Shown in pieces: positions 29,164 to 36,538 of a stretch of DNA of 64,000 bases. The position numbers and the translations under genes were made by a program. Below the pieces are notes generated by a model. The model ran no database searches and was not told where the DNA came from. It worked only from the letters and a program-made list of their open reading frames with translations. Position 1 is the first letter of the stretch. The number at the start of each line of letters is the position of its first letter. This DNA comes from Roseomonas aerilata DSM 19363 (GTDB lineage: Bacteria; Pseudomonadota; Alphaproteobacteria; Acetobacterales; Acetobacteraceae). The stretch covers positions 62,001-126,000 of the forward strand of contig NZ_JONP01000012.1 of assembly GCF_000711725.1 (NCBI RefSeq). The letters are read 5' to 3'.

Positions 29164-30519
29164 TCAGTCGCCCGTCACGAAGTCGAAGAGCAGCTTCATG
29201 TTCAGCACCACGATCAGCGCCGCCGAGGCCCAGCCGAGGGCGAGTTGCCAGGAGGGGGCGCGGAGCGTGCCGAGGCGGCTGCGGTCCCCGGCGAAGAGCA
29301 TCAGCGGGATGACCGCGAAGGGGAGCTGGAGCGAGAGCACGACCTGGGAGAGGACGAGCATGCGCGCCGTGCCGCTCTCGCCGTAGAGGGCGGTGACGAT
29401 GACGGCGGGGACGATGGCGACGAGCCGCGTGAGCAGGCGGCGCAAAACGGGGTTGAGGCGGAAGCGGAGGAAGCCCTCCATCACCACCTGACCCGCGAGA
29501 GTTGCCGTGACAGTGGAATTGAGGCCGCAGGCAAGCAGCGCGATGGCGAAGAGATAGGGGGCTGCGGTGCCGAGGAGCGGCGCGAGGAGCTCGTGCGCGT
29601 CGCCGATCTCCGCCACCTCGGTGTTGCCGCTCGCATGGAAGGCGGCGGCGGCGAGGATGAGGATGGAGGAGTTGATCAGCAGCGCGAGCGCGAGCGCCAC
29701 GGTGCTGTCGATGGTGGCGAAGCGGATGGCTTCCTTCTTGCCCTCCTCGTCGCGGCGGATGTCGCGGGACTGGATAACGGCGGTGTGCAGGTAGAGGTTA
29801 TGCGGCATCACCGTCGCGCCGAGGATGCCGAGCGCGATGTAGAGCTGCGTCTGGTTCGTCACGATGGAGGCGGAGGGCAGGTAGCCGCGGATCACCTCGC
29901 CCCAGTTCGGATCCGCCATCACCAGCTGCGCGACGAAGCAGCCGGCGATGAGGGCGATCATGCCCATGATAAAGGCTTCGAGCCAGCGCATCCCCTTGTT
30001 CTGCAGCCAGAGGATGAGGAAGGCGTCGAGCGCGGTGAGTAGCACGCCGATCAGGAGGGGGATGCCGAAGAGGAGCTGCAGCGCGATGGCAGTGCCGATC
30101 AGCTCCGCAAGGTCGGTCGCGCAGATGGCGATCTCGGCCAGGAACCAGAGGGGGATGGCGACGACGCGGGGGAAGCGGTCCCGGCAGAGCTGGGCGAGGT
30201 CGCGGCCCGTGGCCAGGCCGATGCGGGCGCAGAGGGCCTGGAGAAGGATCGCCATGAGCGAGGAGAGCAAGGCGACCGTCAGCAGCGTGTAGCCGAAGGC
30301 CGACCCGCCCGCGAGTGCGGTGGCCCAGTTGCCAGGGTCCATGTAGCCGACGGCGACAAGGTAGCCGGGGCCGATGAAGGCCATCAGCCGGCGTAGCCAG
30401 CTTCCGGCATTGGGCACGGCGACGCTGCGGTTCACCTCCGGAAGGCTAGGCGTGGCATCCCCCGGCCCGGGCAGCGGTCCGGGAACGGCCTCGGGCAAGC
30501 GGCCCATGTGTCGCGCCAT
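29164..30519 (-). CDS. mntH: Nramp-family divalent metal transporter MntH
   Basis: 451 residues, about 11 membrane helices. Metal-site motifs are DPGN in helix 1 ([11 protein letters not shown]) and MPHN in helix 6 (VMPHNLYLH), the Nramp hallmarks for proton-coupled Mn(II)/Fe(II) uptake. The N-terminal cytoplasmic tail of about 45 residues is Pro-rich. A perfect inverted repeat (TGAACA-GG-TGTTCA) lies 35 bases upstream and is a possible operator. Confidence 0.95.
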   Translation of the reverse strand: MARHMGRLPEAVPGPLPGPGDATPSLPEVNRSVAVPNAGSWLRRLMAFIGPGYLVAVGYMDPGNWATALAGGSAFGYTLLTVALLSSLMAILLQALCARIGLATGRDLAQLCRDRFPRVVAIPLWFLAEIAICATDLAELIGTAIALQLLFGIPLLIGVLLTALDAFLILWLQNKGMRWLEAFIMGMIALIAGCFVAQLVMADPNWGEVIRGYLPSASIVTNQTQLYIALGILGATVMPHNLYLHTAVIQSRDIRRDEEGKKEAIRFATIDSTVALALALLINSSILILAAAAFHASGNTEVAEIGDAHELLAPLLGTAAPYLFAIALLACGLNSTVTATLAGQVVMEGFLRFRLNPVLRRLLTRLVAIVPAVIVTALYGESGTARMLVLSQVVLSLQLPFAVIPLMLFAGDRSRLGTLRAPSWQLALGWASAALIVVLNMKLLFDFVTGD

Positions 30520-30553
30520 CGGTATCCCTTCTTCGCGGCGAACAACTGATCAA

Positions 30554-30567
30554 TGAACAGGTGTTCA
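30554..30567. promoter_or_regulatory. Inverted repeat upstream of mntH (possible operator)
   Basis: TGAACAGGTGTTCA is a perfect 6-bp palindrome with a 2-nt centre, in an AT-richer stretch between mntH (minus) and the secreted-protein gene (plus). It could bind a dimeric repressor. It does not resemble the E. coli MntR box or a Fur box, so the regulator is unknown. Confidence 0.45.
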
Positions 30568-30744
30568 GGTCGCGATATGTCGATAGATTGTGTTATTTTT
30601 CAATATCTTGCCCCTTGTTACCTGAGCCGTTTCCTTCCCGCAAGCAGCTCCTCTGGCACCCGCTCTCCGTATCGTGCGGCAGGGCTGGCTGGGCGGGGTG
30701 GCGGGTCGGGGGCAGATGGGGGTGGAACATGCCGGGAGGGCATC

Positions 30745-31386
30745 ATGCTGAGGATCTTCGTCGCCGCCGCCGTGCTGGCGCTGCCGGGCGTTGCGTTTGC
30801 GCAGGGAGCGCCAGCCAATATTCGGCCGACGCGCGACGTCGCGGTGACCTACCGCCTGGGCGGCATGCCGGGGCAGCCGAACGCGGGTCCGCAGGAGATG
30901 CGGATGTCCTGGTCGATCACCGAGGGCAAGCAGCGCGTTGATCCGCCGGGGGGGATGGGCTGGATGCTGATCGACCGCCGCGCGAATTCCGCGGTCATGG
31001 TGATGGAGCCGCAACGCATGGTGCTCACGCTGCCGGCCGATGCCGCGGCGGCGATGTCGCAGGACGCGCCGCCGGACGCGCGCTTCACCCGCAAGGGCAC
31101 GGCGCAGGTTGCGGGGCTATCCTGCCAGGAGTGGGACGTGGCGGTGCCGCAGGGCACGAGCACGATCTGCGTGACGGAGGATGGGGTGATGCTGCGCGCG
31201 GCCTCGCCGCTGCCGGACGGGAGCGGCACGTCGCGGCTGGAGGCGACGGAGGTGCGCTACGGCGCGCAGGATGCCACGCGCTTCCGGGTGCCGGATGGCT
31301 TCCAGACGATGCAGATGCCGACGCAGCCGCCCGGCGGGGCGGCGCCCCCGGCCAGCGGCGCAGCGCCCGCCCGACCGGCGCGCTGA
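30745..31386 (+). CDS. Secreted hypothetical protein (DUF4412-like)
   Basis: 213 residues with a clear signal peptide (MLRIFVAAAVLALPGVAFAQ). The ATG at 30745 has GGGAGG seven bases upstream; the frame's upstream extension is non-coding. The mature part is beta-rich with MSWSITEGKQRV, a VMVMEPQRMVLTLP strand and a disulfide-like pair of cysteines (LSCQEW, STICVTED). This is the layout of DUF4412 and related periplasmic proteins of unknown function. A Pro/Ala tail ends it. It converges with pyrE. Confidence 0.75.
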   Translation: MLRIFVAAAVLALPGVAFAQGAPANIRPTRDVAVTYRLGGMPGQPNAGPQEMRMSWSITEGKQRVDPPGGMGWMLIDRRANSAVMVMEPQRMVLTLPADAAAAMSQDAPPDARFTRKGTAQVAGLSCQEWDVAVPQGTSTICVTEDGVMLRAASPLPDGSGTSRLEATEVRYGAQDATRFRVPDGFQTMQMPTQPPGGAAPPASGAAPARPAR

Positions 31387-31392
31387 AGTTCG

Positions 31393-31418
31393 GGGCCCCG
31401 CCGCCGGGTGCGGGGCCC
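31393..31418. terminator. Bidirectional hairpin between convergent genes
   Basis: GGGCCCCGC and GCGGGGCCC form a perfect 9-bp stem (8-nt loop) between the secreted-protein gene and pyrE. The flanks lack long T-runs, so terminator efficiency is uncertain. Confidence 0.45.
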
Positions 31419-31436
31419 TTACCGGGGGGGCTGTCC

Positions 31437-32162
31437 TCAGGCCGCGGTGATGCCCTTGGCGGCCGCTTCCTCGGCGCTGCCGATGCCGCCATGGGACTTG
31501 GACCATTCCACGGGGTTCTCGAGGAAGCGCCGGACCTCGCGCAGGGCGGGCTCCTCGAAATAGGGGCGCTCGCGGCAGACCTCGAGCACGTCCCACCAGG
31601 TGCAGAGGTGCAGCAGGTTGAGGTTCATCGCCTTCATCGTGTCGAAGGCGCCGGGGAAGACGCCGTAGAAGAAGACCACGAAGGTGTCGTCGCACTTCGC
31701 GCCGGCGTCGCGCAGCACCTGGGCGAAGCGGATCTTGGAGCCGCCGTCGGTGGTCAGGTCCTCCACCAGCAGGGTGCGCTTGCCCTCGGGCACGTCGCCC
31801 TCGATCTGCGAGTTGCGGCCGAAGCCCTTCGGCTTCTTCCGGACATAGGCCATGGGCGCCATCATCCGGTCGGCGATCCAGGCGGCGAAGGGGATGCCGG
31901 CGGTCTCGCCGCCGACCACCGCCTCGATGGTCTCGTAGCCGATGTGGCGGCCGATCTTCTCGGCGGCCAGATCGCAGATCGTCTTGCGCGCGCGGGGGAA
32001 GTAGATGATGCGGCGGCAGTCGATATAGACGGGGCTCTTCCAGCCCGAGGTGAAGGTGTAGGGCTCCTCCGGCCGGAAGTTCACCGCCTTGATCTCGAGC
32101 AGGATGCGGGCGGTGGTGAGCGCCGCGTCGCGGTCCCACTCGGAGGCGTGCTGGATGGCCAT
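31437..32162 (-). CDS. pyrE: Orotate phosphoribosyltransferase PyrE
   Basis: 241 residues. It converts orotate and PRPP to OMP in pyrimidine synthesis. The PRPP-binding signature is TLLVEDLTTDGGSK, with YVRKKPKGFG as the flexible catalytic loop and VVGGETAGIPFA. The ATG at 32162 has a good ribosome site (GAGGGAGAAG); the longer open frame upstream is a shadow of the ELM1 gene. The protein is about 20-25 residues longer than E. coli PyrE, mostly at the C-terminus. Confidence 0.95.
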   Translation of the reverse strand: MAIQHASEWDRDAALTTARILLEIKAVNFRPEEPYTFTSGWKSPVYIDCRRIIYFPRARKTICDLAAEKIGRHIGYETIEAVVGGETAGIPFAAWIADRMMAPMAYVRKKPKGFGRNSQIEGDVPEGKRTLLVEDLTTDGGSKIRFAQVLRDAGAKCDDTFVVFFYGVFPGAFDTMKAMNLNLLHLCTWWDVLEVCRERPYFEEPALREVRRFLENPVEWSKSHGGIGSAEEAAAKGITAA

Positions 32163-32387
32163 GGATCTTCTCCCTCGCGGCGGCAGCCCCCGGGCCAGGA
32201 ACGAGGGGGCCGGGAGGCGTGGGGTCAAGCGGGCGTTCCCTAGCGGGGCGGCGGGGCGGCGTCCATGCGCGGCTGCGCGGGGCGGGGCCGCGCCACGCCG
32301 TCGGACCTGCCCGGGCGCGCCGCTGCCGGTGTTCGTACCTGCCATCATGCTTGCTGGGGCTGCCTCACGGCGGGAGGCGGGGCGCGG

Positions 32388-33335
32388 GTGAGCGGCACCG
32401 GGGGCGACTCGGCAGCTGTCTGGGTGCTGGCGGACCCGCGGGCGGGGACGGCGGCGCAGGCGCTGGGCATCGCGGAGCGGCTGGGGGTGCCCTTCCGCAT
32501 CGTGCCGATGGAATGGGGGCCGCTGGCCGCGCTGCCGCTCCCGTGGCCAGGCCTCATAGGGCTTTCCGCGCAGGCGCGGGCAGCGATCGTGCCGCCCTGG
32601 CCACGGCTGGTGATCTCGGCGGGGCGACGCTCGGCGCCCGTATCCCGCTGGCTGCGGCGGCAGGGCGCGCGGACCGTGCACTGCATGCGGCCCGGCGCCG
32701 GAGCGGAGGATTTCGATCTTCTGGTGATCGGCCGGCACGACGCGCCGGAAGCGGCGCCGAACCTGCTGCCGATCCTCGGGGCCACGCACCGCGTCTCGCC
32801 CGCGGTGCTGGCGGCGGCGCGGGAGGAATGGACCTCGCTGGCCGCGCTGCCTGGGCCGCGCGTGGCGGTGCTGCTCGGCGGCCCCGTCCGGGGGGAGGGA
32901 ATGGAGCCCTCGGCCGCGCTGGCGATCATCGAGCGCGCGCTGCCCGGCGCGGGCAGCCTGCTGGTGACGACGAGCCGGCGTACGGGGGAACCGGCGGGAG
33001 CGGCGCTGGCCGCGCGGCTTGCAGGCGTGCCAGGGGTTCTGCACCGCTGGGGGGCGGCGGGGCCCAACCCCTATGCCGGCTTCCTCGCCCATGCGGACCG
33101 GGTGGTGGTGACGGGGGACTCGGTCTCGATGCTGTCCGAGGCGCTGGCGACGGCGGGGCCGGTCTTCGTCGCCGGGCCACCGCCGGGGGCACCGCGCCAT
33201 CGGGCGTTGATCGCGGCGTTGGAGGCGGCGGGCCAGGCGGTGCCGCTGGCGCGCTACCCCGAGGCACCACCGCGCGCGCCGCTCGACGAGAGCGGGCGGG
33301 TGGCCGAGGTGGTGCGGGCGCGGTTCCTTGGTTGA
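32388..33335 (+). CDS. ELM1/GtrOC1-family protein (DUF1022)
   Basis: 315 residues from a GTG preceded by GGGAGG. N-terminal VWVLADPRAGTAAQALGIAE, then VAVLLGGP, LLVTTSRRTGEPA and a C-terminal VTGDSVSMLSEALATAGPVFV. This is the alphaproteobacterial relative of plant ELM1 (mitochondrial fission factor) with a glycosyltransferase-like fold. Bacterial members have no settled role; a nucleotide-sugar-dependent envelope function is an inference from fold. Divergent from pyrE. Confidence 0.85.
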   Translation: MSGTGGDSAAVWVLADPRAGTAAQALGIAERLGVPFRIVPMEWGPLAALPLPWPGLIGLSAQARAAIVPPWPRLVISAGRRSAPVSRWLRRQGARTVHCMRPGAGAEDFDLLVIGRHDAPEAAPNLLPILGATHRVSPAVLAAAREEWTSLAALPGPRVAVLLGGPVRGEGMEPSAALAIIERALPGAGSLLVTTSRRTGEPAGAALAARLAGVPGVLHRWGAAGPNPYAGFLAHADRVVVTGDSVSMLSEALATAGPVFVAGPPPGAPRHRALIAALEAAGQAVPLARYPEAPPRAPLDESGRVAEVVRARFLG

Positions 33336-33355
33336 GGGCCGGTCCTTGTGGCCGC

Positions 33356-33591
33356 GGGCGCTGCCCTCTCCGAACCTCTCCCGCCAGGAGCTTGAGGCTC
33401 CTGGACCTGCATCTGGCTGTCGCGGATGCGATGATTAGAGGCCGGTTCTGCTTCCCGGCACCCTTTCCTGTTCGTGCGGTCGCCTCGGGTCAGTGACCCG
33501 AGGCGCACCGGCCGCAAAGGCTTTCAAACTCGAAGAAAAAGATGATGGAGAGGGGTGTGGGGAGAGGAAGAATTCCTTCTTCCCCTCCCCA
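33356..33591 (-). repeat. Four-hairpin dispersed repeat, copy C (inverted orientation)
   Basis: Reverse-strand copy of the element. Read on the minus strand: hairpin 1 at 33558-33591 (GAATTC-centred, bounded by TGGGG and CCCCA, one mismatch from copy B), a CTTTTT run, hairpin 2 at 33481-33505 (CGCCTCGGGTC/GACCCGAGGCG, identical arms to copy B), the conserved spacer TAATCATCGCATCCGCG, hairpin 3 at 33384-33404 (CCAGGAGC/GCTCCTGG) and hairpin 4 truncated after GGGC/GCCC at about 33356. It fills the gap between two plus-strand genes. Confidence 0.9.
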
Positions 33592-33704
33592 GCGTCACGG
33601 ACGAGGGCCAGGGAAGGGGAGGGCCTCGGCGGCAGGAGCCGGCACCGGCCCTTGCCCAGGCGCCGTTCCGGGGGCAGGAGGGGTCCGAAGGACGGAGGAA
33701 CCCC

Positions 33705-34775
33705 ATGGCGCGCAGGCACAGGATCGCGGTCATTCCCGGTGATGGGATCGGCAAGGAGACCACGCCGGAGGGGCTGCGGGTGCTCGAGGCTGCCGGGCGG
33801 CGCTTCGGCTTCGAGTTGGAGCTGACGCATTACGACTGGTCCTGCGAGCTCTACCAAAAGACCGGGCGGATGATGCCGGAGGATGGGCTTGACCAGCTGC
33901 GCGGGTCGGACAGCATCTTCCTCGGGGCCGTGGGCTGGCCGGGGGTGCCGGACCATGTCTCGCTCTGGGGCCTGCTGATCCCGATGCGGCGGGACTTCGA
34001 TCAGTACATCTCCCTGCGCCCCTGCCGGCTGATGCCGGGCGTGCGCTCGCCGTTGGCCAACCGTGCGCCGGAGGACATCGACTTCGTCGTGGTGCGCGAG
34101 AACACGGAGGGCGAGTACTCCTCCTCCGGCGGGCGGATGTTCCGGGGGACGCCGCGCGAGTTCGTCAGCCAGGAGAGTGTCTTCACGCGCCACGGCTGCG
34201 ACCGCGTGATGAAGTACGCCTTCGAGCTGGCGATGAAGCGGCCGCGGCGGAAGCTGACCTCGGCCACCAAGTCGAACGGCATCACCTTCACCATGCCCTT
34301 CTGGGACGAGCGCTTCGCGGAGATGGCGAAGAACTACCCGGAGGTGGCGACGGACCAGTTCCACATCGACATCCTCTGCGCGCATTTCGTGCAGCACCCG
34401 GACTGGTTCGACGTGGTGGTGGGGTCGAACCTTTTCGGGGACATTCTCTCGGATCTGGGGCCGGCGGTCGCGGGCTCGATCGGGATCGCGCCGAGCGCCA
34501 ACATCAACCCGGAGCGGGCGCATCCCTCGATGTTCGAGCCGGTGCATGGCAGCGCGCCTGATATCGCGGGGAAGGGCGTGGCCAACCCCATCGCGCAGAT
34601 CTGGTCGGGGGCGCTGATGCTGGAGCACCTGGGCGAGGCGGAGGCGGCCGGGGCGATCACGACGGCGATCGAGGCGCTGCTGGCCGAAGGCGGGCCGCGC
34701 ACGCGGGATCTTGGCGGGAATGCGGGCACGGTGGAGGTGGGCAAAGCCCTCGCCGAGGCCGTGGCCCGGGGCTGA
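33705..34775 (+). CDS. Tartrate / D-malate dehydrogenase-type enzyme (isopropylmalate dehydrogenase superfamily)
   Basis: 356-residue NAD-dependent beta-decarboxylating dehydrogenase. IAVIPGDGIGKETTPEG at the N-terminus, SLRPCRLMPGVRSPL substrate loop, VVVRENTEGEYSSSGGRMF, the Lys in TSATKSNG, and the metal/NAD block GSNLFGDILSDLGPAVAGSIG. SRPCRL-like and RENTEGEYS sequences favour the tartrate/malate branch over LeuB. The ATG at 33705 has GGAGGAA upstream; the open frame before it is repeat sequence. A beta-lactamase gene starts 5 bp after the stop, so the two probably share a transcript. Confidence 0.9.
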   Translation: MARRHRIAVIPGDGIGKETTPEGLRVLEAAGRRFGFELELTHYDWSCELYQKTGRMMPEDGLDQLRGSDSIFLGAVGWPGVPDHVSLWGLLIPMRRDFDQYISLRPCRLMPGVRSPLANRAPEDIDFVVVRENTEGEYSSSGGRMFRGTPREFVSQESVFTRHGCDRVMKYAFELAMKRPRRKLTSATKSNGITFTMPFWDERFAEMAKNYPEVATDQFHIDILCAHFVQHPDWFDVVVGSNLFGDILSDLGPAVAGSIGIAPSANINPERAHPSMFEPVHGSAPDIAGKGVANPIAQIWSGALMLEHLGEAEAAGAITTAIEALLAEGGPRTRDLGGNAGTVEVGKALAEAVARG

Positions 34776-34780
34776 AGCCG

Positions 34781-35725
34781 GTGCTGAGGCTGGTGCTGGG
34801 CCGGCGGAGCTTGCTGGGCGGGCTGGCGCTGGCCGAGGCGGTCATGGCGGGGCCGGTGCTGGGCCAGGGGGCGGCGCCGGCCGAAGGCGGGGCGTTCGGC
34901 GCGCCGGAGGCCGCCTTCTCCCCCGGCGGGCGCTTCGGCGAGGCGTTCATCGCGGCACTCCGCGAGGCGGAGCGCGCGGGCGGGGGGCGGCTTGGCGTCG
35001 CGGTGCTCGATACCGCGACGCGCGCCTGGGCCACCTGGCGCGGCGCGGAGCGGTTTCCGCTGGCAAGCACCTTCAAGCTCGTCCTCGCCGGGGCGGTGCT
35101 GCGAGAGGTTGATGAGGGGCGGGAGGACCTGGAGCGGCGGGTGCCGATCGAGGCCTCGGACCTCGTGGATTACGCGCCGGTGACGGAGAAGCGGGTCGGG
35201 CCCGAGGGGATGCGGGTGGGCGAGCTTCTCGAGGCGGTCATGGTCTGGAGCGACAACGCCGCCGCCAACCTGCTTCTGCCCCTGGTGGGCGGGCCGGAGG
35301 GGCTGACCGAACGCGCCGGGGACTGGGGCGACGCCGGCTTCCGGCTGGACCGGCGGGAGACGGCGCTCGGCGAGGGGCGGCCGGGCGACCCGCGGGACAC
35401 GACGACGCCGAACTTCATGCTGGTGAGCATGGAGCGGCTGCTGGTGGGCAACCTGCTCTCCGCGCCGCTGCGGGGTTTGCTGAACGCCTGGATGATCGGG
35501 TGCCGGACCGGGGACACGAAGATCCGCGCGGGGCTGCCGCAGGGCTGGATCTGCGGGAATAGGAGCGGCGCGGCGGGGTTCGGCACGAGCAACGACGTGG
35601 CGGCGATCTGGCCGCCAGGCGGCCGGCCGATACTGGTGGCCGCCTATCTCACCGAGTCCGCTGCGCCGCTGCAGGCGCGGGACGCGGCGCTGGCGGCGGT
35701 GGGCCGGGCGGTGGCCGCAACCTGA
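34781..35725 (+). CDS. Class A beta-lactamase
   Basis: 314 residues from a GTG, with an arginine-containing hydrophobic leader (LGRRSLLGGLALAEAVMAG). Serine beta-lactamase motifs in order: STFK (Ser96, Lys99), SDN (157-159), omega loop RRETALGEGRPGDPRDTTTP with the general-base Glu193, and NRSG (260-263) in place of the usual K-[TS]-G. By standard numbering this means K234R and N170G; Gly at 170 also occurs in GES-type enzymes. It should hydrolyse penicillins or cephalosporins in the periplasm; the spectrum cannot be read from sequence. It is coupled to the dehydrogenase gene and has no AmpR-like regulator nearby. Confidence 0.92.
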   Translation: MLRLVLGRRSLLGGLALAEAVMAGPVLGQGAAPAEGGAFGAPEAAFSPGGRFGEAFIAALREAERAGGGRLGVAVLDTATRAWATWRGAERFPLASTFKLVLAGAVLREVDEGREDLERRVPIEASDLVDYAPVTEKRVGPEGMRVGELLEAVMVWSDNAAANLLLPLVGGPEGLTERAGDWGDAGFRLDRRETALGEGRPGDPRDTTTPNFMLVSMERLLVGNLLSAPLRGLLNAWMIGCRTGDTKIRAGLPQGWICGNRSGAAGFGTSNDVAAIWPPGGRPILVAAYLTESAAPLQARDAALAAVGRAVAAT

Positions 35726-35810
35726 GGGACCTTTCCGACGGCGGTGCGGAGCCGTAACGGTCCTCGCGGGTGCTGTATTCGGCGAATCGGTGCATGGGCG
35801 CAGCGCACAC

Positions 35811-35839
35811 TTGAACGCTTGTACAGGTGTCGGTATAAC
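35811..35839 (+). promoter_or_regulatory. Near-consensus sigma-70 promoter
   Basis: TTGAAC and TATAAC separated by exactly 17 bp, in a window where such AT-rich hexamers are rare. It points to the small gene starting at 35901, 60 bases downstream. Confidence 0.65.
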
Positions 35840-35900
35840 ACGTGAAGCGGTTGCGAGTTATTCTCAACAACTGCGCAAACGGGAAGTGGGGTTCGACCGG

Positions 35901-36140
35901 ATGGGGCAGGACTACAGCTACATCGCCCGCAATTGCGAGCGTGCCGTGGTGACCGCCTATCGCGAGTTGCGGGATGTCGGAACGAGCGATTACAGCGCCT
36001 TCGGGGCCTGCACCTCGCTCTACCGGATCCACCATCCCGAGGCGAGCATGACCGAGGCGCGCCGCCTGGTGGCGGAGTGGATTGACCACCACGTGGTGCG
36101 CGCCGATCCCGGCCCGACGCCGGGCTGCGAGTGCGACTGA
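35901..36140 (+). CDS. Small hypothetical protein, 79 residues
   Basis: Starts at ATG 35901 (MGQDYSYIARNCERAV). Helical, with three cysteines, two of them at the very C-terminus (CEC), and a YSAFGACTSLYRIHHPEA segment. I do not recognise the family. The near-consensus promoter upstream suggests real and strong expression. A longer in-frame start at 35790 would place translation across that promoter, so I reject it. An inverted repeat follows before the SMR gene. Confidence 0.6.
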   Translation: MGQDYSYIARNCERAVVTAYRELRDVGTSDYSAFGACTSLYRIHHPEASMTEARRLVAEWIDHHVVRADPGPTPGCECD

Positions 36141-36146
36141 CACGAT

Positions 36147-36200
36147 AAGGCCCGGCTTTGGCGCGAATCGCGCCGGAGGGCCGGTTTTCTGCCGGGCCTT
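36147..36200 (+). promoter_or_regulatory. Inverted-repeat leader between the small gene and the SMR gene
   Basis: AAGGCCCGGC (36147-36156) and GCCGGGCCTT (36191-36200) are a perfect 10-bp inverted repeat. Inside is a second hairpin (GGCGCG-AAT-CGCGCC) followed by GGTTTTCT. The structure could terminate the upstream gene or act as an attenuator of the exporter gene 14 bases away. It does not fit the guanidine riboswitch consensuses I know. Confidence 0.5.
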
Positions 36201-36213
36201 ACGGGGGTGCGCC

Positions 36214-36534
36214 ATGGCCTGGGTTCTTCTCATTCTCGCGGGGCTGCTGGAGGTCGTCTGGGCCTTCGGGATGAAGGCCTCGGAGGGCTTCACGCGGCCA
36301 GCTTGGGCGGCCCTGACGGTCGTCGCCATGGTCGCGAGCGTGGGCTTGCTCGGGCTTGCCATGCGGAACCTGCCGCTCGGCACGGCCTACGCGATTTGGA
36401 CAGGCATCGGGGCGCTGGGCGCTTTCCTCGTCGGAATCGTGGTGCTGGGCGAGGCGGCAACGCCGCTGCGGCTGGCCTCGGCGGGGCTGATCCTGGCCGG
36501 GCTGGTGGGGCTGAAGCTCTCCTCCGGGGAGTGA
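36214..36534 (+). CDS. sugE: Small multidrug resistance (SMR) transporter, SugE/Gdx-like
   Basis: 106 residues, four membrane helices. The essential Glu of helix 1 is in LAGLLEVVWAFGMKAS, and helix 3 has GTAYAIWTGIGALGAF. The W-A-F-G-M-K-A/Y pattern after the Glu is typical of the SugE/Gdx branch (guanidinium and some quaternary ammonium export) rather than EmrE. ATG at 36214. It ends 4 bp from the convergent ScfR-type regulator. Confidence 0.9.
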   Translation: MAWVLLILAGLLEVVWAFGMKASEGFTRPAWAALTVVAMVASVGLLGLAMRNLPLGTAYAIWTGIGALGAFLVGIVVLGEAATPLRLASAGLILAGLVGLKLSSGE

Positions 36535-36538
36535 GGGC

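Noticed and set aside
33435-34628. Minus-strand frame opposite the tartrate dehydrogenase gene
   Set aside because: It crosses repeat copy C and is His/Arg/Pro-rich; the plus-strand gene is unambiguous.
36141-36213. Guanidine riboswitch upstream of the SMR gene
   Set aside because: The conserved loops of guanidine-I, -II (ACGR tetraloops in pairs) and -III were not found; only nested hairpins.
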